Source of the DNA: Chrysoperla carnea
Taxonomy: Eukaryota; Arthropoda; Insecta; Neuroptera; Chrysopidae
Assembly (NCBI RefSeq): GCF_905475395.1
Contig: NC_058339.1
Coordinates: 79,264,520-79,328,519 of the forward strand
Reading direction: 5' to 3'
Length of the DNA stretch: 64,000 nucleotides
In this document: one piece after another, positions 34,621-45,008 of the stretch
Layout of the letters: each line of letters starts with the position of its first letter
How positions within the stretch are numbered: the first letter of the stretch is position 1
The notes under the pieces: model-generated
What the model was told of the DNA's origin: nothing
Database searches by the model: none
The model's input: the letters and a program-made list of their open reading frames with translations, nothing else
Made by a program: the position numbers and the translations under genes

Positions 34621-37600
34621 TTAATATCCCAATTTTTCAGCTTGAGAAATCAATGCTTGAACCGAATCAACTATTTCCTCTCCACACGGAATAATTTGAT
34701 CTGCTGGTAAAACAAATCCGTGACGCCCTGTATCCCGAAGTTCATAAGTAAATGTTAATGGTGTTCCTAAAACACCTCTAACCCAATCCATTGTTATTCC
34801 TGTTGTAGCATCTATAATTTGGATTTATAGATAATTTAGAAGTAATACACAAAAACGTTTTTGCAAAATGTTTTCAAAAATGTTTGTACTTACAAATTGT
34901 TTCGTAAACAGGTCCAACAGTGTAAGTTGTATTAAAACGGACAAGTAAGGCTGTAGCGGCTGCATTTCCAATTGTTTGCTGTAAATTAAAAATTTTATTG
35001 AAAGGCTTTGTAACAAAATTAACAAGATTACACACATATTATTAACTCTTATAGTGAAAATTCCTTACCAAATCGTCGTTATTCTCTACATGCTCTGGTG
35101 TATGACCATATGGGAATAGTAGTAATTGAGAATATGAATGGAATCCGATATACATCCATAAAGTATCTTTTTGCGTTTTAATAAAATCAGACAATGCTCT
35201 TGTTTCAGGTTCGGAAAAAGCAGAAGCTCCACCATATGATTCGGAACATGGATTGCTACTGGCTCCAATCTCTAAAATGAAAAATATATATTCTAGATAA
35301 CGATCTATAATCATAAACTGGATATTTTGAATGGTATTTCCTATAGGTGGGCATATGGTGTATCCTTTATGTTTCCTTATGTTTCCTTAATGACTTTCTT
35401 TTTGAAAATGATCATATTTTTCAATTCTCTTTAATTAAGATTACTCGGCAAGTTATTTGCCTTTATAGTTTACGCCACTGTATCATAAATAAGCATCAAT
35501 TATATAACCGAAAGGCTTTGACATTTAAAATTGTATGCAAGCTTGTGAACAAATAATAAATAAAATGAGATAATGTGGCAAAGAAATAAAAATAAAAATT
35601 CGATCAGTTGAAAAAATTGCTTGTCTCCAGCTCAAATAACCGAACACTTGGATAAGGAGCTTGGCATGAATCCAAAGGGTCCTGATTCGATTCCTGATGC
35701 GAGTTTATTCTTTTGCAAGTCTCTTGAATTAAGTCGGATATAACTTTCAAAATACCCTGGTTTGAAAATATGAAAAATACATACCCATCCAATGGAAATC
35801 AAAATTACGATTTGCATCAGTACCAACACACCGGCTTCCATTATTTGGTTGTCGTGTTTTACGCCACAAGCGACTCTAGAAATTCAAAATTCATAGTTTA
35901 AATTTTTTTTAAATATCGATTTAAATATCCTTTCCCAATTTAATATCTACCTACTAACCGTGGTATGTGTATATTCATAGCCATCTGGATTTACAACTGG
36001 AAATATATACCAATCAAATTGTTCGGAGAGATATTGTTGCAGAAGATTCGAACTGTTCAAGAGTCGTGACAGAATAAACATAGAAGTGGCTGGTGCAATC
36101 CATTCACGAGCATGTATGCCACCTTCGATAATTATTGTACGATTATTTTGCTTACGGGAAATATGAAGTCCTGTGATGTTACGACCTTCATAACTTTTAC
36201 CAATTGTAACAACTTTTGCTACACCTGGATATTGTGCTTCCAATTTATACAAATGATCGTAAATCTATAAAAAAATTTTAATATAATATCTTAATTTTTT
36301 GTTTAACTTATAGAAATTGATTTCTATTTTTTAGTTCAGCTAGTTACAAACGCGTGTTTTTTTAACTATTATTTATTTTCTACTTTTTAGTTCAGCTAGT
36401 TTTCAGATATGGAAAAAATCGTTTATCCTGAAGATGATGGATAAACCTATTAAATTATTGTATTTTCATCGGCCCTTGAAAATCAAGCTAATATAAAATA
36501 AAGAATTAAAAGAATCAAAAACCCGACTGTGATAAATAAAATCTGAAAAGAATTAAACTAGTCCAGCAGTTTACATAGCAACTTTAACATTCAGAGCTCC
36601 ATCTATTAAAGTCGGTATGTAAACTACAGGACTAATTGTTTCTTTCGTTTCAGAATTTATTTGAGGCAGTCAGCTTTTTGATTTTTTTTAATTATATATT
36701 TTATCTTAATATTTTAAGTGTCCCGGCCTCCAAAAATATTTTTATGTACTTTTTGCTTACATATCTAAATATACTGAAGTTTTTGTAACTTACAACATCA
36801 AGTCTATGATAATCCACAAAATTGAACTCTGAGTCATCTTCTTGATTTCGTTTGCTCATTTGTACTTCCTCATCAATTAACCTAGAAAATTACGAATATC
36901 GATTAACAAAAATATATGAATATTAATATTAAGGTAGTTTTCTTGCTACAATGTTGTCAAAAAATTTTGGATTATATGCGCGGTGAGAGTAGATGGATTG
37001 TAGTGAAATTAGGTATCATTTTAGTCTTATACTGTACCAATGGAGACTTTATACATGTATAGTTGTCTTTCTGTTACATAACTCAATACTCTAGTATAGA
37101 TGTTTCTGTTCAACTTTTCAGCTTGTACATTTTTCCATAAATTAATTACTTTTGCGTTATTATATATCTCAATAATGAAAAGGTCAATAAAAATGTTTTC
37201 TTTTTTCTCTCTCCGTGTTAATTATTCGAATAATGTTAGACTTTTAGAGTTAAAAACGGTCAATCGACTTCAAATTTTGATGGTAATTGTGTTAAAATAT
37301 CTTTAATAAGTATACAAAACTATGCCTATAACAAGGCAACTACCTGAATTTCCAGAACTCACTTTTGAACATTCTCAATGAAAATTGAGGTATCCAAATT
37401 ATATTTGTCGACAAATTCATGAAACCGTTGCTTTTGTTTTGGTGAAATCATAATATCCACGTATGGTTGTCTTACTTTAGTCCATAAATCTAAACCCTAA
37501 AAATTTTTTTTTGATTTCAATTAAAAAAGTAAAAAAAAAATAAACTAAAATAAATAGAAGTGTTTGATAAAAGCTTGAAGCCGAAGACTTTAAATATGTC

Positions 37601-38273
37601 ATAAAACAGATGCGCTAAAGATATGAATTATGAGTAATTGAAATGAGTGAAATTTTAAAAAGTATATCAAATATTTGAATGAGGCTCAATTACTAATATA
37701 TGTGGGCAACAGATATAAAAGATGTAGGTAAGAGATATCCAAATTCTAAGACGAAATGTCCTTTAAATTTTTTTTTCGACGTACTGTTAATGATTCAGAT
37801 TTAATTATATTTTTAATATTTAAATATTTCTCAAAGAGAACGTAAATTTTTTTAGGAAGTTGTAGGAAATACTCAATATTTTTTCTCGAACAACAATTTT
37901 TTGCAATATTCTGTCGTTCTGAATGTATTTTGACCCTCGTGTTGACTTTGACTTCGGTATAAAAGACACTTCGTGAGAGTATGTGGAGGGTTTTGGATTT
38001 AAGTAAGGAATTCATGGTTTAAGTTTGAATCGATGATTTATAAAAACGCTGCATAAATATCAAAGAAGTATTGACTTTTAAAAACTTTAAGAGCTTTAAT
38101 TTTGTATAGTATATTTTTCTTACCTCATTCTTTTCTAATTCATCAATTAATTTCATTTGTGCTTCATTTTTTGGTTTAATTCGATACACTGTATATTCAT
38201 CATATCGTTCACGTTTCGCTTCGATCCAAATCACACAGGTCGTTAACAATAAAACACATATTATTGACTTCAT
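34621..38273 (-). CDS. Gene B: secreted M14A zinc carboxypeptidase (8 exons, 415 aa with proximal terminal exon 8a)
   Basis: Exons (minus): 38124-38273, 37363-37496, 36794-36881, 35959-36264, 35785-35875, 35069-35271, 34894-34978, 34621-34811; every exon has the same length as in gene A. The protein starts with a signal peptide ending WIEA and a DEYTVYRI propeptide. The catalytic domain has GGIHAREW (zinc), SRLWRKTR (Arg127), DANRNF (Asn144-Arg145), SRCV and NPCSE cysteines, FHSYSQ (His196, Tyr198) and, in exon 8a, TTGITMDW (Thr250, Ile253, Met255) and YELRD (Glu270). All catalytic residues are present, so the 8a form should be an active A-type enzyme. Three more open copies of exon 8 follow downstream. 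A TATA box lies about 70 bp upstream. Very similar to gene A, its sister in tandem. Confidence 0.93.
35634..35712 (+). repeat. tRNA-like (SINE-type) fragment in gene B intron 5
   Basis: Contains a B-box-like GATTCGATTCC and a pattern 'CTTGGCATGAATCCAAAGGG' that matches 44775-44870 ('CTTGACATGAATGCAAGAGA', then GGGCTCGACTCC). No cloverleaf closes properly, so it is a tRNA-derived repeat relic rather than a tRNA gene. Confidence 0.4.
36517..36679. mobile_element. MITE-like element 'CCGACTG/AAGTCCAG', copy 2, in gene B intron 3
   Basis: Shares AAAAACCCGACTG, AGTCCAGCAGTTTACATAGC, the GTAAACTACAGGACTA counterpart and TTTCTTTCGTTTCAGA with copy 1. It lies entirely within the intron between exons 3 and 4. 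Confidence 0.8.
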
Positions 38274-38340
38274 TTTTGAGTGCTTAAACTAGGTTGAGTT
38301 ACCAAAAACCTAGTGATAATATTTTGTAATTCAAGTATGC

Positions 38341-38348
38341 TTTTTATA
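38341..38348 (-). promoter_or_regulatory. TATA box of gene B (TATAAAAA)
   Basis: TATAAAAAGC on the minus strand about 70 bp upstream of the ATG. A CAACCTAGTTTA block just upstream of the ATG is shared with gene A, whose own TATA element is less clear. Confidence 0.6.
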
Positions 38349-38667
38349 TTAAGTAGTTCTTAACAAAAAAAATGTTATTTCAAGTATTTTTGATAACTCT
38401 TCATTATCCTGAAATAAAAACTTCATTAGTGTGTCAGGTGGACAAACTTATCAATTTTTCAATTCATCAAGATATTGTCTGACGATTTCCTTATCTATCT
38501 ATTTAAAATAGTATTGTCAATTCATAAAATGAACCACTTGAAATTGTTGTAAATAATCCTTTGTTCTTCATTTTAAAAATAGAATAGATTTTGACATTCT
38601 TATAAATAATACACAGAAAAAAAAGGTTTTTGTGGCTCAAGAATATTAAAATTATTTCATTAAAAAT

Positions 38668-38960
38668 ATCAACAACAAAAAAACCGACACAAAGCAGGTC
38701 GATTCGATTTGTCTGTGGAAGTGTAGCTCCTAAGCGAATGTGCCGATTTTAATTTTTTTTTTATTAAAGGTAATTTGATCGTCAGTGTTCTAAGCTTATT
38801 TCAAAAAATTTTAATGAGAGCCGTTTGAAGATACGGTACGGAACTTTCGAACAAACAAAAAATCAAAATCGGTTCATCGATTTTGATACTAAAATACCAA
38901 AGAGAGACACAGAAATACATTGACACACAGACATGTTAAACTTATTACACTCCACTTTGT
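38668..38960. repeat. Repeat related to the AACCCCCGA / CCGAC-ended insect elements
   Basis: Begins AAAACCGACACAAAGCAGGT and includes 'GAATGTGCCGATTTTAATTT', 'GGTACGGAACTTTCGAAC', 'AAAATCGGTTCATCG' and 'CATGTTAAACTTATTACACT', the building blocks of the 10111 and 16984 elements in altered form. Non-coding. Confidence 0.5.
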
Positions 38961-39567
38961 TAGTCGTGGATTTAAAAAAAGATTTTTTTGGCTTAAGAAT
39001 TAAAAGGAAATCGATTATTTTCTTCTCGCTGCAAGTACTTCTGCTTATTTATTTGAAAAAATGGTCAAACAACATCTACTTCCTAGTACAAATTAAAATA
39101 TTTATTTATTACAATCGTGGAAAAATTCGATGATAAAAGGTCCATTTGAATCATTCCTGAATCTATATTTAAAAGAAATTATACAGCATATAAAATTTTA
39201 GAATCAAACAAAATTTTTTCTGAGGACAAAAACAACTGCAAGTATACAACGGGGTGCGTAATTCAGTGCGCCTGTTAAGTTGGATTTCTTGGACAAAAGG
39301 AGCTAGTGTTTATTTACTTTGACATTAAAGTTGTCATCATATTAATTTACTAACATACTTCGTATGATTTAATAATATTATATTAAAAAATTTTCAGTAT
39401 GTTATCATTATGGTAAAAAAAATTTTTATGTTTTCCATTTATAAAATTATAGTGATAAGAAAATAATAACCTTTTGATAATTATTTACTTCACGAGTTTT
39501 GTATTTATTTATAAAAATATAAAAAATAGTGCGTTTATTTAAGAAAGGAAAGTTTATTTTTACCCGA

Positions 39568-39795
39568 CTGAGCAACGCAAAGTAGTGGAAATGTGTTTAT
39601 CAGCTATATATATGTATGTTCCTATAGATTTGTTTTAACCTTGGGAGAGATAATGAATGGCATTCATGAAAATTGATGAATTTCCTGAGCAACGCAAAGT
39701 AGTGGAAATGTGTTTATCAGCTATATATATGTGTGTTCCTATAGATTTGTTTTAACCTTGGGAGAGATAATGAATGGGATTCATGAATTTCCGCC
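39568..39795 (+). repeat. 117-bp tandem duplication
   Basis: The unit starting CTGAGCAACGCAAAGTAGTG is at 39568 and again at 39685, with only a few differences (for example ATATGTATG vs ATATGTGTG). It abuts the repeat arm at 39796. Non-coding. Confidence 0.85.
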
Positions 39796-40204
39796 TAATT
39801 GGCGCCCTCATGGGTAAACAGTGATGTTTACGAAAAAATGTTTCAAACAAAAGTTGTTTAATTTTTGATAAAGAACATTTTTTACAATTAAACTTTTATT
39901 CTATCTCTAACGGTTTACAAGATGGGTCCTACGGACCCAAGACCCAATTGACCTATGATGCTCATTTACGAACTTGACCTCACTTTTTACGTCCTGAGTA
40001 CGTTCAGCTCGATATCTTTTTTTGTTTTTGAGTTATCGTGTCCACAGACGAACGGACGGACGGACGGACAACCGGAAATGGACTAATTAGGTGATTTTAT
40101 GAACACCTATGACAAAATTTGTTTCCTAGCATCATTATTTTTAAGCGTTACAAACTTGGGACTAAACTTAATATACTATGTCTATTTCATATATACATGG
40201 TATA
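39796..40204 (-). repeat. TATACCATG repeat, single complete arm
   Basis: Reverse-strand arm from 'GGCGCCCTCATGGGTAAACA' to ATATATACATGGTATAAAA, with all family landmarks including the (GGAC)n run at about 40050. Confidence 0.85.
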
Positions 40205-40208
40205 AAAA

Positions 40209-40356
40209 TACAAGTCCAGCAGTTTACATAGCGACTTTAACAGTCGGGACCCATTAAAATCTAGACCGCCACAAATATTCCCAATAATGAGTCCCGATGT
40301 AAACTGCTGGACTTGTTTTTTTTTTTCATTTTATATTTAACTCAGTCGGCTTTTTT
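40209..40356. mobile_element. MITE-like element 'CCGACTG/AAGTCCAG', copy 3
   Basis: CAAGTCCAGCAGTTTACATA mirrored by TGTAAACTGCTGGACTTG, followed by CAGTCGGCTTTTTTGATTTT. The left outer end (AAAAACCCGACTG) is missing where the TATACCATG arm ends at 40204. Confidence 0.8.
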
Positions 40357-40507
40357 GATTTTTTAAATAATTTTTTTTTATTTATGGATACAAATACTTT
40401 TGGACATGAAAAAACGACGCTCAAAGTAAGTAATGTTTTTTTGGTGTGTTACATTGTATATGTACAATATTCGCAGGCATTGGACTTTCCGCTACCTTTA
40501 CATCCCC

Positions 40508-40562
40508 GTACGGGTGATATAAACAATAAATGCAAGACGGTGATATAAACAATAAATGCAAC
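40508..40562 (+). repeat. Short tandem repeat (two copies of about 26 bp)
   Basis: GGTGATATAAACAATAAATG appears twice in succession, separated by CAAGAC. Confidence 0.8.
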
Positions 40563-41129
40563 CTAATATACGACATGTGTTATAAACATACGTATATTCA
40601 TTGTGTACATATCACTCTTCTATCTTCTCTATCTAATTTCATCTTGTGAAATATATTCTGAATTATATATGAAGTTCTTTATCGAGACAAAACATAATGT
40701 GAAATCAATTTTTGTATAACATTACAAACTACGAAAATATGAAGCATTTAAATATACAAATAAAAAGAGGCAAAAATATCACTTGGTGATGTCATAACTT
40801 GCGACTGCCGTTAAGATTAAGTATTATCAAAGATAATAAATGCGAACTCTTGGATTTTTCGAAATAAATTTCGATTTTCGCCGTGATTTCCTAGACCAAA
40901 TGTTGTATTATATAAATACGTATTTCGACTGCCAAGTAGAAATCATTAGTATGAATTAAATCTGTGCACAAAATTTTAACGAAAGATACATAGATATGGA
41001 CATCAGAACACTAGCCTATTGATTTTAAACAAAAATTCCGTTTATATAACAAATATATTTTTCAAGTTTTTGTAATATGTTACATTTTTTTTTATATAAA
41101 ATTATTTCAAAATGATTCATTAGAAATTA

Positions 41130-43815
41130 TTATCGTTTGTAGCCAATATTTTCAGCTTCTTTAAATAAAGCTAATAATGAATCCAAAGTTTCTTCTCCAG
41201 TTGGAATAATTTGTTCTGGAGGTAAAACAAATCCATGTCGACCAGTATCACGTAATTCATAGGTATATGTGATTGGTACCTTGTGTTTCGCTTTAGCCCA
41301 ATCAATACTGCCGCCAGAAACAGCATCTACAATTTACCATTAATAATTAAATCGTTGAAAAATTTATAGCCAGGAGGATTTCTAGCGCTCTAAAAATGAA
41401 ACTTACACATAATTTCACTGGTACACCCAACTTCGTATTTTGTACCATATCTTTGACCTATTGCTTCTACAGCCTTTTCACCAATTTGAAGCTAGAAATA
41501 AAAATTTATTTAATGAATTATGACTTGAATATGTTTAAATAATTCTCATCTCTTGAGGAAAAAGTTCTTACCAAATCATCAAAGTTATCTAAATGTTGCG
41601 TAGTATGGCCATAAGGAATTAGCATTACTTGGGAGTATGAATGGAAAGATATGTAAGCATGAAGATCCTTAGAAATTTTATCTACGTATTCAGATAATGT
41701 TTTGGCTTCAATTTCTGAGAATGCTTTGCTTCCAGCGTATGTTTCATCACATTCGTAGTCCGATGCTCCCTCTTCTGCAAATGAAAGAGGTAATTTTTGT
41801 TTAGATATTTTATATAATATTAAAAGCTTCCATTCTGAAACACAATAGCGAAAATTGAGCAAAACATTGATCTCATCAATATTTTAAATCTTTTGGGTAA
41901 TTGGAAAATAAATACTTGTGATCTCCAAAGACCCTAAAAAATATTTATAAAAAGCATTACCTCCCCAATGAGTATCAAAATTACGATTTGCATCAGCTCC
42001 AACACAAATTTTGCCTGGTTGTCTAGTTTTACGCCACATACGATCCTAAATCAGAAATAAAGTATTTAATCGCCAATTTAAAAGAAATTGATTGATGATA
42101 TCCTTACGCTAGTGTGAGTATATTCGTAGCCATCAGGATTAACAGATGGGAAAATATGCCAGTCATAATCTTCAGCAAGATGGCGAACATTTTTATCTTT
42201 ACTAGTCAATAATTGCGTTAAAAGATATAAAGCTGTAGCTGGTCCAATCCATTCTCTAGCATGGATACCTGCAAAATTGATTTTATAGAAATTTAAACAT
42301 AACTGCAAAAAACATTTTTAGAGAAAATACTTTACCAAAGTACAGTAATTGGTTTTTTTTTCCACAAGTCTAATTCTTGTGAGGGCTTTAATAATTATAA
42401 AACAATAATACTAACCTCCTTCAATTAAAATAATTGGGTTTCCTTTTTTATAAGAGACTTTGACTCCTGTAATATTACGTCCTTCATATGATCTACCACC
42501 AATTACTACTTCAACTTGGGAATTATTTGCGGCTAAAGCACCCAAATATTCGTTAATCTACAGGAAAAATAATTTAAGAAAATTTCGAAAGCATATACAA
42601 TATATAATTGTATTTGTTTATTTCTTTTTTTTAATGTATTAATAAACATGATGAATATACTTCCTGCTAAATAGTGATAGTCAGTATCACTTTGAGCAGA
42701 ATTATAGATAAATTATATTAACTTACCACGCTGAGCCTATGGTAATTTTCAAAATTAAACCCTGAATTTGAGCGTAAAGATTTCTCATTATCGATAAGCC
42801 TGCAAAAAGTATGATAAGTTTATTCATTTCAAATATCTTCATATAAATACAAAGTGGGCCATTTTAATCTATAATGGCTAATAGCTCGTTTTATAGTTAA
42901 CTAATCAAAAAATATCTTTAAAAAAGTTGCAGAGCTTAATGCGGTCCATCATGTTCTGTCATCAGATTGGACCTAGTTCTTCGAATTTCTTTAATTGCAA
43001 ATTTACCACTTTTTCGAAAATTGTCAGCTTTCGTAGGATATGTGACTTAAAAATATGGCATTATTGCATTTAGAAAGAAAACACACTAACTGCGAAAAAA
43101 TGCTTTTGCTAAATGTTATCAAAAGCAATAGATGAAACTCGCCTGCGTCCATAACTTTGACCAACAATTATCGATCAACTTTAAGCGTATTTTCTTTCGA
43201 TTAAATGCAATAATGACATGTTTTTAAGTCGCATTTCCTCCGAAAGCAAACATTTTTTGAAAAAATGTTTTAACAAAAATTATTAGTTTTTTATGGGGAT
43301 CAACTTTCTATTTTAAAGTGTTAAAATCTAAATTGACTATTAAAAAACTGAAAGAACTAAGTTCAATCTGATGTCCCCCATCAAACTCTGCAACTTTTGT
43401 TTCAGTAATTTTTTCATTGGCTTATAACTAACTTTTACTACAATACTAACTTTTGAACATTTTCAATATAAAGCTCGAATGAAATTCCATTTCTAGACAG
43501 AATTTCAACAAATTCATTTTGTTGGTGAGGTGCTACCATAATATGCACGCCTTTGGATAGCCCCTTGAAATCTGTCCAAAAATCATACTACAAGAATACA
43601 AAAAACTTTTAGATTTTTCCATAAAAAATATAATTTGTTTGTTAATAATAAAACATTACCTGTGATTTTTTAAAGAAATTCAAAATTTCCAAATCTTTCT
43701 CATGATGTGGAATAACACTGAACACTTTATAATTATCAAACCGTACTGGTTCTGAATACACTAAAGTTACCGCTACGGCCAAGAATACGAGGCCAATAAT
43801 ATTGGAGAAATTCAT
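41130..43815 (-). CDS. Gene C: secreted M14A zinc carboxypeptidase (9 exons, 412 aa)
   Basis: Exons (minus): 43660-43815, 43451-43587, 42727-42799, 42416-42557, 42108-42268, 41961-42045, 41572-41774, 41407-41491, 41130-41326; 1239 nt. The product has a signal peptide (hydrophobic core [12 protein letters not shown]) and a FDNYKVFSV propeptide. The catalytic domain has GGIHAREW (zinc), DRMWRKTR (Arg127), DANRNF, cysteines in KICVG and YECDE, FHSYSQ (His196), [13 protein letters not shown] (Tyr248, Ile255) and YELRD (Glu270), so it should be an active A-type carboxypeptidase. Unlike genes A and B an extra phase-1 intron interrupts GG|IHAREW. The C terminus ends YKR, three residues different from A/B. 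Intron 2 hosts a MITE. Single terminal exon only; no duplicate found downstream. Confidence 0.93.
42857..43440. mobile_element. Palindromic MITE-like element in gene C intron 2
   Basis: Outer arms pair 'AAAAAGTTGCAGAGCTTAAT' with the reverse complement of 'CAAACTCTGCAACTTTTG', with ATCAGATTGGAC/CAATCTGATGTCC and TTTCGAAAATTGTCAGCTTTC-like inner matches; internal 'TTTCTTTCGATTAAATGCAAT' is also mirrored. A second copy in opposite orientation is at 60085-60425. The family also shares a flanking 'CCATTTTAATCTAT...AGCTCGTTTT' segment. Non-coding. Confidence 0.8.
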
Positions 43816-43856
43816 TGTTTGTTAATTGAATTAAATTTTCACGATAGAAAATCTGG

Positions 43857-43864
43857 TATTTATA
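43857..43864 (-). promoter_or_regulatory. TATA box of gene C (TATAAATA)
   Basis: TATAAATACC on the minus strand, 42 bp from the box edge to the start codon edge, implying a very short 5' leader. Gene D has the same motif at the same distance. Confidence 0.65.
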
Positions 43865-43869
43865 TTGTT

Positions 43870-44770
43870 TTTCAGAATTATCTAACTTTTTGAAATCCTA
43901 ATCTTATAAGTGATAAGTGATGTTATAGAATTGTAATAAATTCGTCATGTTTTTTTTTTTTTCGATCTAAAAATATTCGCAATTTACGTCATTCAAAACA
44001 AAAAAGTATTATTAACAAAAAAATTTACAAAAATCATTCGATTATAAGCATCAGTTTCCAAAAATATTTATGTCAAGTATTGATAATCTAGGGGAATACG
44101 AACCAAACTTCAAAGGTTGTTCGCAATTCGCAAACAAATGAGAGATGTCGTGAGACACCCGGTAGGAACTATGTTCCTTCCTCTATATATTTTGTATTTT
44201 TAATTTTAAAAAAATTGATATTTTTTTTAAATGAAGAAGTTTTTTTTAATGTATTGATGTGGATAAGTATTAGTCTGGCGATCTACCCCATAAAAGCGGG
44301 CACTAAAAGCATATTAAGATCAGTTCCAGGCGTAGTAGTTGTCAGTCACTACAGAATGGTGGTGAATTTGAAAAGCAATTGTGGCCTGGAAAAATTGCTA
44401 AATAATTATGTTCGACAACCACAAATCATGGTGTCTATCGTCCGACAGCTTGATAATTACAATTTATAAAATGTCGAAAAGCGGAAATTTCGTTCTTTCA
44501 AGTGTTGTACAAATATCACTGAAGTTTGGACACAAAACATTGAGCCCAGTCAATAATTAGATAGAGGGACTGCTTGAGCCCTCCCCCCTCAATAAAGAGA
44601 CAGTTTTAAGCTGTACAAATTTTTTTTGAGTAAATACTTAACCTTGCTTGACAGCACACTTTCAAATTTTCAGCCGTTTTGAAATGACTGTATAATAATA
44701 CTTCTGACCGCAGGCTTATGAGTTTCATTTTTAATTCTCTTTAAGTATAAGATTAACTGTTGAGTTGAAA
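43870..44770. other. Intergenic sequence between genes C and D
   Basis: No gene. About 44560-44730 (CCCTCCCCCCTC, then CAGTTTTAAG and 'GAAATGACTGTATAATAATA') loosely resembles 49605-49840 and 61060-61150, suggesting another degenerate repeat. Confidence 0.35.
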
Positions 44771-44774
44771 AAAG

Positions 44775-44870
44775 TTACACATAGCGCCTAGAGTACATAT
44801 GGCTCCCATGATTAAAGCACTTGACATGAATGCAAGAGACCCGGGCTCGACTCCTGGTATGTGTGATTTT
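44775..44870 (+). repeat. tRNA-like (SINE-type) fragment
   Basis: TGGCTCCCATGATTAAAGCA...GACCCGGGCTCGACTCC carries A-box and B-box-like blocks (GGGCTCGACTCC) but lacks complementary acceptor arms. Similar to 35634-35712. Confidence 0.4.
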
Positions 44871-44974
44871 TTTCAATTAATCGGAAGACTTTGGCGATTA
44901 AATTTGTATACAAAATTATGGGTTTCTTTTTATATGGGTATAGAAATAAAATTTCAGGTTTATAAAAATAATTC

Positions 44975-44980
44975 TTTATT
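44975..44980 (-). terminator. Poly(A) signal AATAAA of gene D
   Basis: AATAAA on the minus strand about 30 nt after the stop codon of gene D. Confidence 0.7.
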
Positions 44981-45008
44981 TTGCTATATTTAATACATTT
45001 TTATATTA

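Noticed and set aside
37746-38015. 89-aa minus-strand open frame
   Set aside because: Falls entirely within gene B intron 1; sequence not conserved in gene A intron 1.
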